Notes: generated by a model not told the origin, from the sequence alone. A stretch of 64,000 bases of DNA from Limnobaculum xujianqingii (GCF_013394855.1 NZ_JABMLK010000001.1:2685501-2749500); one strand, 5' to 3'; shown: positions 50,366-60,493, numbered from the stretch's first letter. Made by a program: numbers and translations.

Positions 50366-51337
50366 ACCATCCCCCGAATATTTGATTGTTGAACGCAGGC
50401 TACCAGCGCCTCTAATACCGTATTCATATCATCAACAATACCCACATCGGCCTGAGAAAAAATAGCCGCATCCGGGTCGGTATTAATTGCCACAATAAAT
50501 TTACTGTGGCGAATTCCTACCGAAAAAGCGGCCGCGCCGGATACTCCAGCCGTAATACAAACCTCTGGTGCTACCAAAGCACCAGACATTCCTAACATGG
50601 TCGACATACTGCTCCAGGCGTTCATCGCCACCGGACGACTAACCCCTAACTGAGCACCCAATACTTGAGCAATTTCATTCAGTCGCTGGACGTTTTGACT
50701 ATTTCCAGCCCCCTGCCCGATAGCCAGTACCCTTTCAGCTCGGTTAAGTAGGGGTTGCTCTTCTGGTATGCTCACCTGATGTTCAATCAGCCAGGACGGC
50801 ATTTCAGCCTCGGTTAGTATCAGTTGCTGCTCAATACTCTGATAATCCTGAGTTAACGCAGCGACCCCACCCTGGCGGGCTACGGCCAGACAGCAGGGGG
50901 GCTACCTGTAGCGTTAACGTTGCCAACATATTGTTGCCGTAAACTGACTTTTCTACCTGACATCCGCCTGAATTCATCTGTCCACGAATCACACCCAGGC
51001 AGGAAGCACCATTCAGACGAAAAGCCAGACGAGTCGCCAGCTCATTTCCCAGCGAGCAACCAGAAAACAGCAATAATTCTGCCGGATAAATCGAGTAAAC
51101 CTGCTCCAGCAGCGGTAACACTGAATCTGCCAGCAGTAACTCAGGGCTTTTTAACCACTGAATCTGGGTGATTGGACAATCAAACTGCGGTAAATCATCT
51201 GGCTGAACATTTTGATGAAATAGCCACAGAGCCACTTCTGTGGCTGCTAGCTGACTCTGCTGTAAAAACCGATTGATCTCCTGCGCCTGCTGTAAAAAAG
51301 AAGGTGAGTCCGCATCGAGAATTAACGCTATCTTCAT
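50362..51337 (-). pseudogene. ygcQ: ETF alpha subunit YgcQ, frameshifted
   Basis: The first frame (51337 down) ends NNMLATLTLQVAP then LLSGRSPPGW and a stop near 50831. The second frame continues VARQGGVAALTQDY to 50362 with the FAD site (IGQGAGNSQN, KFIVAINTDPDAAIF). Removing one C from the six-C run at about 50895-50900 restores VAPCCLAVARQGG and a single ~325-aa protein. Real mutation, sequencing error or slippage remain possible. Confidence 0.85.
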
Positions 51338-52164
51338 CTGCCTAATCTCTCTTGCAGGTAGTCATGATACAACCGCCGGGCTTTCTCCTGCGGTGTTGCG
51401 CCGGCGATTATTACTCCACCGCGTCGGTTTTGCTGACGCGTAAGCTTAGTTAGCAACTTGTCGTTTTTCTGCTGTAATACCTGGGGAGCCAATCCCAAAT
51501 CGTTCAATGAATAACGGTGGATACTATTTTTAGCTCCGGCCAGCTTCTGCTTCAGCGTAGGTACCCGCAGTGCACTGGCCTGAGTTGAATTACCTACTGC
51601 CAATACCGCCGGTGTATTAATGGTTAGCTTTTGTTGTTCATCTTCCGTTTGTCTAATCACTATTATCTGTCCGGTCTCTCTGATAATTCGAAAATCACAA
51701 ACCTGAGTGATACAAGGCCAGTTCAATAGTTCAGCTAACAGCATTGCCGTTTGCATGTTATGGCCTTCGCTGCTCTGCATACCCAACACTATCAAAGACT
51801 GTTGTTCTATCTGCTGGTGATAAGCCTGCATGATTTTTGCTATCGCCAGAGGATTAAAGCGCAGGTCAACTGATGGCGTTGGATCAACCCTGATTGCAGA
51901 GTGAAAACCGAGGGCATACATCAGTTTCAGGTAATGTTCTCCCCAGCTATCACCAATGGTCAGAGCACTAAGATTAAGCTCTCCCTCTTGCCAGACAGCG
52001 CTATCGCGCACCATCAGCATTAGTTCAGCCGCGCTCTCATCAAAGCAGTTCAACATGGTTTGAGTAAAGCTGACATCAATTTGCAGACTATCGTCGGCCT
52101 GCCAGTCCTTTTCTGCCATCATGCTTAAATCAGGCGAAGCTTTAAAACCCAGCAAAATCTTCAC
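51334..52164 (-). CDS. ygcR: ETF beta subunit YgcR
   Basis: 276 aa. ILLGFKASPDLSMM start, IVLG-like LIVLGMQSSEGHNMQTAMLL, VLAVGNSTQASALRVPTLKQ: ETF-beta pattern. Overlaps ygcS by 23 bp and ygcQ by 4 bp. Confidence 0.9.
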   Translation of the reverse strand: MKILLGFKASPDLSMMAEKDWQADDSLQIDVSFTQTMLNCFDESAAELMLMVRDSAVWQEGELNLSALTIGDSWGEHYLKLMYALGFHSAIRVDPTPSVDLRFNPLAIAKIMQAYHQQIEQQSLIVLGMQSSEGHNMQTAMLLAELLNWPCITQVCDFRIIRETGQIIVIRQTEDEQQKLTINTPAVLAVGNSTQASALRVPTLKQKLAGAKNSIHRYSLNDLGLAPQVLQQKNDKLLTKLTRQQNRRGGVIIAGATPQEKARRLYHDYLQERLGR

Positions 52165-53539
52165 AGTCCGCCCTCCTCTCTTGTTGTGGTACTTTTTTCA
52201 CTGTTGATGCACCTACCAGCGTCAGGTTTTTTGTTTCCGGTGCCCAAAGTACCGACACCCATAGCCCTATCAGCAATACCCCCACCAAAATCAACATGGT
52301 GTACTGGATACCCAAAGCCAGTATGACTACAGGCAATAATCCGGTGCTGATCGCCGAACCTAAACGGCTCATAGAGGTGGCAAAACCTACTCCCAATGAG
52401 CGAATATCCGTTGGAAAACTTTCTGCCGGAAAAACCCCAACTAAATTGCTCACCGCAGAAATAGTCAGAGTAAAAATGGCGAATAAAAACAGCATAATGC
52501 CGGTTTGTGAGGAAGGAACAAACGCCAGGGTCATCAGGCTTAGCATCAGGATCACAAATGCCGTAATCAAAAAGCCCCGGCGGGAACAGAACTGAGTGAA
52601 TCCGATCCCCATTAATGCCCCTACAATCAATAACCCATTCAACATCAGATCGGTGGCAAAACTCTCGATTAACCCAAGCGCCCGCAACATAGAAGGCAGA
52701 TAGGTATAAATAGCAAAGTATGGGATCACCAGACAGACAAAAAACAGACTGTTAAATGCGGTTCTGCGCCAGTAGCGGGGGGAGAACAACGTGCGTAAAT
52801 GACGGGCAGTTTCTACCGGAATCTCATCGTTGAGTACTACATTTGGACCAAAGCAGCGCTTTACGATTTCATGGGCTTCATCGATGCGGCCTTTGCGCAT
52901 CAGCCAGCGCGGAGACTCTGGTGTGCCCCAACGTAAAATCATAATACACAACGCTGGTATAGATGCCGATGCCAGTAACCAACGCCAGGCATCCGGTCCG
53001 GCATCCGTCATCCAGTGCCCCATAAAGCTGGCAGAGACGTAACCTACCGTCCAGATCACGCTGAAGGAGCCTAGCAATAGCCCACGATGTTTACGCGGAG
53101 AAAACTCCGCCAACATAGTATGACCAACGGAATAATCCCCTCCCAGGCCAATTCCTACCAGTACCCGCAGCCAAAATAACTGCTCAGGAGAAGAGGCAAA
53201 AAACTGTAAAAATGACGCCAGAGTAATGATCACAAAGCTGAAGGTGAATATCTTCTGACGACCAATATGATCGGAGATCCATCCCAGAACCAGACTACCA
53301 ATAAACAGACCAAACAGCGCAGAACTGCCAATCATTCCTTGCCAGAAGGGAGACAGCCCCATTTGAGGGCTAATTTGCGTCAGAGCAAAGCCGATGACAC
53401 CCAGCACATAACCATCGGTTAAATGCGCTCCAAAGGTCAGGCCTGCGATTTTAATATGAAAACGGTTTAAGGGAATGTCGTCCATACGAACGGATGAAGG
53501 GTTAGGAGGTGTCGCTATTGTTCTGTTGGCTATTAACAT
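52142..53539 (-). CDS. ygcS: MFS transporter YgcS
   Basis: 465 aa, 12 predicted helices, sugar-porter-like motifs (GWISDHIGRQKIFTF, GIGLGGDYSVGHTMLAEFSP, PESPRWLMRKGRIDEA). VRMDDIPLNRFHIKIAGLTF aligns with E. coli YgcS. Probably imports the substrate of the cluster. Confidence 0.9.
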   Translation of the reverse strand: MLIANRTIATPPNPSSVRMDDIPLNRFHIKIAGLTFGAHLTDGYVLGVIGFALTQISPQMGLSPFWQGMIGSSALFGLFIGSLVLGWISDHIGRQKIFTFSFVIITLASFLQFFASSPEQLFWLRVLVGIGLGGDYSVGHTMLAEFSPRKHRGLLLGSFSVIWTVGYVSASFMGHWMTDAGPDAWRWLLASASIPALCIMILRWGTPESPRWLMRKGRIDEAHEIVKRCFGPNVVLNDEIPVETARHLRTLFSPRYWRRTAFNSLFFVCLVIPYFAIYTYLPSMLRALGLIESFATDLMLNGLLIVGALMGIGFTQFCSRRGFLITAFVILMLSLMTLAFVPSSQTGIMLFLFAIFTLTISAVSNLVGVFPAESFPTDIRSLGVGFATSMSRLGSAISTGLLPVVILALGIQYTMLILVGVLLIGLWVSVLWAPETKNLTLVGASTVKKVPQQERRADCEDFAGF

Positions 53540-53585
53540 AGTTGTTCTCATTCAGCAGTAACGACCATTCGCAGTCCTTATATAA

Positions 53586-53618
53586 AAACCGGGCCGTCTG
53601 AAACAGACGGTCCCGGCC
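53586..53618 (-). terminator. Terminator between ygcU and ygcS
   Basis: On the minus strand GGCCGGGACCGTCTG-TTT-CAGACGGCCCGGTTTTT, a long stem with T5. It would limit read-through from ygcU into ygcSRQ. Confidence 0.85.
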
Positions 53619-53627
53619 AGAGATGCT

Positions 53628-55082
53628 TTAACTTTCAATCGGGTAGATAGTACCGATATTCATAATACCGTTCGGGTCATACACCTCTTTCAATGCTTTC
53701 AGTATGTAGTAAGCAGAGCCGTGCTCATCTTTAGTCCAGTGCACACGATGTTTACCAATACCATGATGGTGCACCATAGAACCACCCAGCTTGATGGTCT
53801 CTTCCACAATGATTTTATTCAGTGGGTTATGGTACTTATCAATCTCTTCCTGTGGCGAGCAGTCCACCACGTTGTAGTCATACACAAAGTACATATTGGT
53901 ACCGTTGATATAGCTGTGAGAAGAGTGACCGCCAAGCATAGTGATATCGTCCGCATGAGGGAATTCATTACGGATGCGGTGAATCACATTTTCATAAATT
54001 TTATTGATTGAACGCCAGTCACCGGAAACTTCAGTAGTGAAGCCCATGTTCTTGGTTTTCATGATTTGTACCCGCTCAGCGGCAACCTTATCCGGTCCCC
54101 AGTTAAGGTTATTGAACCAGGTTTCAATCAGCTTACTGTCCACTCTCTGACAGCCAGGATGGCGGGCCACAATGGCTTCAATTCCGTTACCTGTAGCACG
54201 GGCAATCTCTTTGGCACCTTCCGCCATAAAGATCAGTACGCACTTGCCGTCAGCAAAATGGGTAAAGTGTTGAGAGCCATCTTCCGCATCATATAAACGT
54301 GCAATTGATGGCCGATATCCTTCAACCATCACTTCGCGCAGAATATCAAAGCCGGTCTTCATGTTATCCAGAATATAGCCATAGAACAGGTTATTTTCTG
54401 GCATATATTTGAATATTTTCACTGTAACTTCAGTGATATAACACAATGCACCTTCATTACCGATAATCACATGGCGAATATCCGGCCCGGCAGCCCGACG
54501 CGGTACGTTTTTAATGCGGGTAACAGTACCATCAGGGAATACCGCCTCAAGACCAACCACCATATCTTCAATAGCACCGTACAGCGTTGAGAACTGACCG
54601 ATGCTGCGGGTTGCCACTAATCCACCCATTTGGGCTAATGGTTTAGACTGCGGTGAATGTCCGGTGGTATACCCCTTGGCACGCAGCTTATTCTCCAATA
54701 CTTCCAGCGCAACGCCGCACTGAGCGGTAGCCTGCATATTCTCAATATCAATATTGATAACCTGATTCAGCTCGGAGCCATCCAGAACTACAGAGTTCTC
54801 TACAACCGTTTCCAGACCGCCTTCAGTGGCAGAAGAACCGGTACGCGGTACGCAGTTAATATGATTTTTATTCAGGAATGCCAGCACTTCTGAAACCTGC
54901 TGAGTATTGGCTAATTTCACTACCGCAGCCGGTAGCGGTAACGTGAAGATACCGTGGATATCGGCATATTTTCTGAAACGGTCAATGCTGTTTTTCTGCA
55001 ACACCTTTTCATCGGTAATGACTCGTTCGGAGCCTACGATCTGTTTTAGCTTCTCAACAATAGCTTCTCTTGTCAGCGACAT
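53628..55082 (-). CDS. ygcU: FAD-linked oxidase YgcU
   Basis: 484 aa, the same length as E. coli YgcU. FAD-binding type 4 domain: NCVPRTGSSATEGGLETVVE, GHSPQSKPLAQMGGLVATRS, IGNEGALCYITEVTVKIFKY; C-terminal MVHHHGIGKHRVHW. Similar to alkyldihydroxyacetone-phosphate synthase and glycolate or lactate oxidases; natural electron acceptor could be the ETF. Confidence 0.93.
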   Translation of the reverse strand: MSLTREAIVEKLKQIVGSERVITDEKVLQKNSIDRFRKYADIHGIFTLPLPAAVVKLANTQQVSEVLAFLNKNHINCVPRTGSSATEGGLETVVENSVVLDGSELNQVINIDIENMQATAQCGVALEVLENKLRAKGYTTGHSPQSKPLAQMGGLVATRSIGQFSTLYGAIEDMVVGLEAVFPDGTVTRIKNVPRRAAGPDIRHVIIGNEGALCYITEVTVKIFKYMPENNLFYGYILDNMKTGFDILREVMVEGYRPSIARLYDAEDGSQHFTHFADGKCVLIFMAEGAKEIARATGNGIEAIVARHPGCQRVDSKLIETWFNNLNWGPDKVAAERVQIMKTKNMGFTTEVSGDWRSINKIYENVIHRIRNEFPHADDITMLGGHSSHSYINGTNMYFVYDYNVVDCSPQEEIDKYHNPLNKIIVEETIKLGGSMVHHHGIGKHRVHWTKDEHGSAYYILKALKEVYDPNGIMNIGTIYPIES

Positions 55083-55172
55083 GATTAATCCTTCCTGCTT
55101 TCAGTACATTTTTATGGCATGTCTTATGCCATGGCGGTGGAGAACAAATAACATAAACATCAAAATTTCGAC

Positions 55173-55958
55173 TTAGCGCACCAGATAGCCGCCATCAACC
55201 ACCAGCAGATGGCCATTTACATAGTCAGAAGCGCGGCTGGCTAAATACACCATTGCTCCCATCAGATCCTGAGTTTCCCCCCAGCGATTTGCCGGAATAT
55301 GGTCCAGAACGCGTTTATTCGTTTCAGGATTTTTACGAGTTTCCGTAGTGATGTCAGTGGCGTAATAGCCCGGTGCAATTCCGTTAACCTGGATGTTGTA
55401 CTGACCTAATTCGTCACAATAGGCTTTAGTAAAGCCAGCCAGTGCATGTTTGGTTGCGGAATAAGCCGGTGACCACTGCCCACCCAAATAGGAGAACAGT
55501 GAGCAGATATTAATAATCTTGCCGTGGCGTTGAGGAATCATCACTTTTGCCGCTTCGTAGCTAAGTTCAAATGCGGCAGTCAGGTTGATATCAATCATTG
55601 GATCCCAGTCCGCACGACCAAAATCCAACACTTTATTCAACTTACAGATACCGGCGTTATTCACGACAATGTCTACTGAACCAAAGCGTTCCAGACACTG
55701 AGCAATCACTTTAGCCGGAGCACCTTTTTCGGTGATATCCACCTGCATAAACTCAACTTTCACTCCCTGCTTCTCAATCATTTCGCGGGTTTCACCCTTA
55801 TCCATGATGAAGCTGGGAATAAACAAATTAGCCCCCGCTTTAGCCAGCGCCATAGCAAACGCCTGGCCCAGACCACTATTACCACCGGTAACGATCGCCG
55901 TTTTGCCTTTGAGTGAGAAAAAATCCAGAGAAAATTCATCCAACGCATTCAGTGACAT
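55173..55958 (-). CDS. ygcW: Short-chain dehydrogenase YgcW
   Basis: 261 aa. TGGNSGLGQAFAMALAKAGA cofactor loop, VVNNAGICKLNKV, catalytic Ser-Tyr-Lys in ICSLFSYLGGQ and YSATKHALAG. NAD(P)-dependent oxidation of an alcohol in the pathway. First gene of the leftward ygcW-U unit. Confidence 0.93.
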   Translation of the reverse strand: MSLNALDEFSLDFFSLKGKTAIVTGGNSGLGQAFAMALAKAGANLFIPSFIMDKGETREMIEKQGVKVEFMQVDITEKGAPAKVIAQCLERFGSVDIVVNNAGICKLNKVLDFGRADWDPMIDINLTAAFELSYEAAKVMIPQRHGKIINICSLFSYLGGQWSPAYSATKHALAGFTKAYCDELGQYNIQVNGIAPGYYATDITTETRKNPETNKRVLDHIPANRWGETQDLMGAMVYLASRASDYVNGHLLVVDGGYLVR

Positions 55959-55988
55959 GGTGTAACCCCTTTGATTCCTGATTAAAAC

Positions 55989-56054
55989 GCAAAAAAAAAG
56001 AGAAAAGTAACTTCCTGCTTAATGCGGGGAGCTTACTTTTCTCTTTTTTTTTGC
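55989..56054. promoter_or_regulatory. Perfect 22-bp inverted repeat between ygcW and yqcE
   Basis: Arms 55989-56010 and 56033-56054 are exact complements (GCA9-G-AGAAAAGTAA and its partner) around a 22-nt loop. Each orientation ends in T9, so it acts as a terminator both ways, yet it sits between two divergent starts, 31 bp from ygcW and 35 bp from yqcE. It would therefore lie in the leaders of both genes. Confidence 0.75.
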
Positions 56055-56088
56055 CCTAAAATCAATGTTCCATAACTGAGATAACACC

Positions 56089-57381
56089 ATGCAAAATAAT
56101 AATTTTCGCCGTTGGTTAACGCTGGCGATTATCAGTATCAGCGGCGGCGTCAGTTTTGATTTGGCTTACCTGAGATATATTTACCAAATCCCAATGGCAA
56201 AATTTATGGGATTCACCAATACCGAAATCGGCTTCATCATGAGTACCTTTGGTATTGCGGCTATCATTTTGTACGCCCCCAGCGGAGTTATTGCCGATAA
56301 GTTCTCCCATCGCAAAATGATGACCTTCGCTATGATAGCGACCGGTTTACTTGGCTTTCTGATGTCTGTTTATCCTCCATTCTGGGTGATGATACTGATT
56401 CAGGTTGCCTTTGCCATCACCACTATCCTGATGCTGTGGTCCGTCTCCATTAAAGCCGCCTCACTGCTTGGTAATCATGAAGAGCAGGGAAAAATTATGG
56501 GCTGGATGGAAGGCCTGCGTGGCGTGGGAGTAATGCTGTTGGCGGTATTTACCATGTGGGTATTTTCGCTGTTTATGCCGGAAGACCCAAACAGCCTGAA
56601 ATCAGTGATACTGATCTACAGCGGAGTTTATATTCTGCTCGGTATTCTGTGTTGGTTCTTTGTCAGTGATGGCTTCACCTCCCGCACAGAAAGCGACAGT
56701 GAAAAGAAAGATAAACCGGCCTTTAAACTCAGCGATATCCTGTCAGTATTAAAAATCAGCACTACCTGGTATTGCAGCATGATTATCTTTGGCGTGTATA
56801 CCATCTACGCCATTCTCAGCTACTCCACCAACTATCTCACCGAAATGTATGGCATGACGCTGGTAGCCGCCAGCTATATGGGAATTGTGATCAACAAAAT
56901 TTTCCGTGCCATGTGTGGACCTTTGGGTGGATTAGTGACCACTTACAGCCGTTTTAAATCCCCTACGCGAGTGATTCAGTTTCTGGCAGTAATCAGCGTT
57001 ATCACCCTCTGCGCATTGCTGTTTACCAATCAAAACCCGGGTTCTGTCGCCGTTGGTATCGGCCTGATTCTGCTATTGGCCTTTGCCTGCTATGCCTCTC
57101 GTGGTCTCTACTTTGCCTGTATCGGTGAAGCCCGTACTCCGAAATACATTATGGGAACCACTGTCGGCATCTGCTCTGTGATTGGCTTCTTACCTGATGT
57201 TTTTGTCTATCCGATTGTTGGTTACTGGCAAGACACCCTGCCTCCTGCGGAAGCCTATCGCAATATGTGGCTGATGGGATTAGGAGCCACCTGTCTGGTC
57301 ATTGTGTTTACTTTCCTGCTGTTTAACAACATGAAACGCGCCAGCCAGCAGGCAACAATACCAAGCCCGGTAACCGAATAA
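56089..57381 (+). CDS. yqcE: MFS transporter YqcE
   Basis: 430 aa, 12 helices, UhpT/GlpT-like general pattern: FGIAAIILYAPSGVIADKFS, ARTPKYIMGTTVGICSVIGF. Second transporter of the cluster, co-oriented with the kinase gene 40 bp downstream. Confidence 0.92.
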   Translation: MQNNNFRRWLTLAIISISGGVSFDLAYLRYIYQIPMAKFMGFTNTEIGFIMSTFGIAAIILYAPSGVIADKFSHRKMMTFAMIATGLLGFLMSVYPPFWVMILIQVAFAITTILMLWSVSIKAASLLGNHEEQGKIMGWMEGLRGVGVMLLAVFTMWVFSLFMPEDPNSLKSVILIYSGVYILLGILCWFFVSDGFTSRTESDSEKKDKPAFKLSDILSVLKISTTWYCSMIIFGVYTIYAILSYSTNYLTEMYGMTLVAASYMGIVINKIFRAMCGPLGGLVTTYSRFKSPTRVIQFLAVISVITLCALLFTNQNPGSVAVGIGLILLLAFACYASRGLYFACIGEARTPKYIMGTTVGICSVIGFLPDVFVYPIVGYWQDTLPPAEAYRNMWLMGLGATCLVIVFTFLLFNNMKRASQQATIPSPVTE

Positions 57382-57421
57382 CGCCATTTGAACATTGTTG
57401 TTTTAATCACGAGGTTAAGAA

Positions 57422-58876
57422 ATGAGTGACAAATATTTGATGGGTGTCGATGTGGGTACCCAGAGTGCCAAAGTGGTGATATTCGACCTGCAAGGTAATG
57501 TGGTTAGTGAAGGAAAGCAGGCATTACGCAAGATGGATATTCCTGCACCTTTACTGGCAGAACATCCAGATGACGATCTGTGGGACTCCTTAAAACTCGC
57601 CTTCCAGCGAGCCATGGCAGAATTCTCTCAGGCAGGACGAAAAGCAGAAGATATTCTGGCAATGGGCGTATGTATTATTCGCTGCTGCCGGGTACTGCTA
57701 AAAGAAAACGGTGAACTGGCCTACCCGGTGATTAACTGGATGGACAAGCGTTTAAACAAACCTTATGAGTACATTGATGCTTATAAAGGGGTGCGTTATG
57801 TCACCACCACTTCCGGTTATATTACCCATCGCCTGACGGGCGAATTTAAAGATACCTGCGCTAACTACATTGGCTGGTGGCCGATGGATAACGATACGCT
57901 GGACTGGAGTACTGACCCTGCTGCCTGGAAAAGCTGTAATCTGACGCGGGAGAACGTACTGGATGTAGTGAAACCGGGAGAAATTCTGGGTTATGTATCC
58001 GAACTGGCTGCAGAACAGATTGGCGTACCTGCAGGTATCCCGGTGGTGGCTACCGCCCATGATAAAGCGGTTGAAGCATTAGGCGCAGGCTCACTGGATG
58101 AAGGCGTAGCCCTGATTTCTCTTGGCACTTACATCGGTGCTATGGTCCATGGTCATGCCAATGTAAAAGATGCCCAAAACTTTTGGCCATTCCAGGCCTC
58201 CATTCCCGGACGCTATCTGTATGAGTGCATGGGCGTTCGTCGCGGCATGTGGACCATCAGTTGGTTCCGCGATCAGTTTGGTGAGTCTGCTCTGGCGGAC
58301 GCCGATGAAACAGGCGTCAGTATTGAAGAATTGCTGAATATGGAAGCCTCAAAAGTTCCGGCTGGTTGCGAAGGACTGCTCACCATTCATGACTGGGCAC
58401 CACCATCAGAAGCCGAATTCCGTAAAGGCGTAATGATGGGCTTCGATGGCCGTCATACCCGCGCCCATATGTATCGTTCAGTGCTGGAAGGCATTGCCTT
58501 CACCATGAAAAATCATATGGATAAGATGGCCAAGGAACTCAAAACGCCATTCAAACACCTAATCATTTCCGGCGGTGGTGCCAACAGCGACCTGTTTATG
58601 CAAATCTTCGCTGATGTATTTGGCATTCCAACCAGTCGAAACGTAATGAAAGGCTCAGCCTCCGTAGGATGTGCTATTAACGCTGGCATGGCCGTAGGTG
58701 CCTTCGACAATTACGAACAGGCAACGCAGAAACTGGTACGCACCGGGGATCGCTTTATGCCAAATATGGAAAATCACCGTTTCTACAACGAGCTAAATGG
58801 AGAGGTCTACAAACAGGTAAACCAATACTTCGACCCGCTGTTGAAAAAGCTAAGCCCACTGGTGGATTACGCGTAA
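57422..58876 (+). CDS. ygcE: FGGY-family carbohydrate kinase YgcE
   Basis: 484 aa. GVDVGTQSAKVVIFDLQGNV ATP-binding start, VINWMDKRLNKPYEY, VVATAHDKAVEALGAGSLDE, HLIISGGGANSDLFMQIFAD. Phosphorylates a sugar or polyol; substrate unknown. Confidence 0.93.
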   Translation: MSDKYLMGVDVGTQSAKVVIFDLQGNVVSEGKQALRKMDIPAPLLAEHPDDDLWDSLKLAFQRAMAEFSQAGRKAEDILAMGVCIIRCCRVLLKENGELAYPVINWMDKRLNKPYEYIDAYKGVRYVTTTSGYITHRLTGEFKDTCANYIGWWPMDNDTLDWSTDPAAWKSCNLTRENVLDVVKPGEILGYVSELAAEQIGVPAGIPVVATAHDKAVEALGAGSLDEGVALISLGTYIGAMVHGHANVKDAQNFWPFQASIPGRYLYECMGVRRGMWTISWFRDQFGESALADADETGVSIEELLNMEASKVPAGCEGLLTIHDWAPPSEAEFRKGVMMGFDGRHTRAHMYRSVLEGIAFTMKNHMDKMAKELKTPFKHLIISGGGANSDLFMQIFADVFGIPTSRNVMKGSASVGCAINAGMAVGAFDNYEQATQKLVRTGDRFMPNMENHRFYNELNGEVYKQVNQYFDPLLKKLSPLVDYA

Positions 58877-58888
58877 TCCGATAATAAT

Positions 58889-58912
58889 TAAGGGGCGCAA
58901 ACGCGCCCCTTA
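58889..58912 (+). terminator. Terminator after ygcE
   Basis: AAGGGGCGC-AAA-CGCGCCCCTTAGT, strong stem with a weak T tail. Confidence 0.65.
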
Positions 58913-58930
58913 GTAGTTCATTTCAGAATC

Positions 58931-59089
58931 TAATCGTCGGGAGAGACGGGTGTTGGGGCCGACTTGGCGCAAGCCAACGAAGAGCCCCTAACCCGGCTAG
59001 GCCCGACGCGCACAAAAGCCAAGTACAAATTGTCTTCCGGCCGAGCACACAGGCAATATTAGTGCATAGCTTTTACGGCCGGAATATTC
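58931..59089 (-). repeat. Intergenic repeat copy 3, inverted
   Basis: Reverse complement reads GAATATTCCGGCCGTAA, GCTCGGCCGGAAGAC, GCGCGTCGGGCCTAGC, CTTCGTTGGCTTGCGCCAAG, CGTCTCTCCCGACGATTA, about 80-85 percent identical to copy 2 by eye. Confidence 0.8.
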
Positions 59090-59113
59090 ACCTAAATAAA
59101 CGTATCGACCCCA

Positions 59114-60493
59114 TCAAAGATCCTCCAACACCCTCAATGCATCCGACAATTTCTTCACCCCAAACACCTGCATATTGGGAATACTCTTTTTCGGCACATT
59201 AGCATGAGGAACAATAGCGCGTTTAAAACCATGTTTTGCTGCCTCAGAAATACGTTCCTGACCGCTGGGAACCGGACGAATCTCGCCGGCTAACCCAACT
59301 TCACCAAACACCACTAAATCTTCCGGCAATGGGCGATCCCGCAGGCTGGAAACCAGAGAAAGCAACAGCGCCAAATCAGCACTGGTTTCTGTCACTTTAA
59401 CCCCACCCACCACGTTCACAAACACATCCTGATCCGCCATTTGCAAACCACCGTGGCGGTGAAGTACCGCCAACAGCAACGCAACCCGATTCTGCTCAAG
59501 GCCAACCGCTACCCGGCGAGGATTCGACAACATAGAGTGATCCACCAGTGCCTGAATCTCCACCAGCAAAGGACGCGACCCTTCCCAAAGCACCATCACC
59601 GAACTACCAGAGGTAATTTCATCCCCACGACTAAGAAAAATAGCCGATGGGTTATTAATTTCTTTCAACCCTTGCTCTGTCATGGCAAATACCCCCAGCT
59701 CATTAACCGCACCAAAACGGTTTTTATGGCTGCGCATCGTGCGATAACGGGAATCAGAATCACCATCTAACAGAACCGAACAGTCAATACAGTGTTCCAG
59801 TACTTTAGGACCCGCCAGCGAACCATCTTTGGTAACATGACCCACCATAATAATGGCGACACCTTTAGTCTTGGCAAAACGGGTTAAATAAGCGGCGCTT
59901 TCTCTTACCTGAGCAACACTACCGGGAGATGACTGAATATCCGCCATGTGCATCACCTGAATAGAGTCAATCACCATCAGACGAGGCTGTTCTTGCTCAG
60001 CAATCAGGCAAATCTGTTCAATGCTGGTTTCTGACAGCATCTGCAAATGCTCCGTTGGCAGACCAAGACGGTGGGCACGCATCGCCACCTGCTGCAATGA
60101 CTCTTCTCCAGTAACATAAAGCGTCTTCATCTGACTGGCTAACTTACACATGGTTTGCAGCAATAAAGTACTCTTACCCGCCCCCGGATTACCACCAATC
60201 AGAATCGCACTGCCCGGCACCACCCCACCGCCCAACACCCGGTCAAACTCTTTAAATCCGGTAGAAAAACGAGGAAGCTCTTCCAGACTAATATCCGACA
60301 GTTTCTGAACCTTACTAACCCCGCCTTCTCCGGCATAGCCCGAAAAACGGTCTGAACGAGATGAAGAGGCAGCCGCAAGACGAATCTCAGTAATACTGTT
60401 CCAGGCATTACAGGCACTACACTGCCCCTGCCAGCGCGGATAATCCGCACCACACTCATTACATACAAACGCTCGTTTCGCTGGCTTCGCCAT
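59114..60493 (-). CDS. radA: DNA repair ATPase RadA
   Basis: 459 aa. Zinc finger CNECGADYPRWQGQCSACNA, Walker A IGGNPGAGKSTLLLQ, RadA-specific RSHKNRFGAVNELGVF, C-terminal Lon-like domain (VGLAGEIRPVPSGQERISEA). Branch-migration helicase in recombination. Confidence 0.97.
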   Translation of the reverse strand: MAKPAKRAFVCNECGADYPRWQGQCSACNAWNSITEIRLAAASSSRSDRFSGYAGEGGVSKVQKLSDISLEELPRFSTGFKEFDRVLGGGVVPGSAILIGGNPGAGKSTLLLQTMCKLASQMKTLYVTGEESLQQVAMRAHRLGLPTEHLQMLSETSIEQICLIAEQEQPRLMVIDSIQVMHMADIQSSPGSVAQVRESAAYLTRFAKTKGVAIIMVGHVTKDGSLAGPKVLEHCIDCSVLLDGDSDSRYRTMRSHKNRFGAVNELGVFAMTEQGLKEINNPSAIFLSRGDEITSGSSVMVLWEGSRPLLVEIQALVDHSMLSNPRRVAVGLEQNRVALLLAVLHRHGGLQMADQDVFVNVVGGVKVTETSADLALLLSLVSSLRDRPLPEDLVVFGEVGLAGEIRPVPSGQERISEAAKHGFKRAIVPHANVPKKSIPNMQVFGVKKLSDALRVLEDL

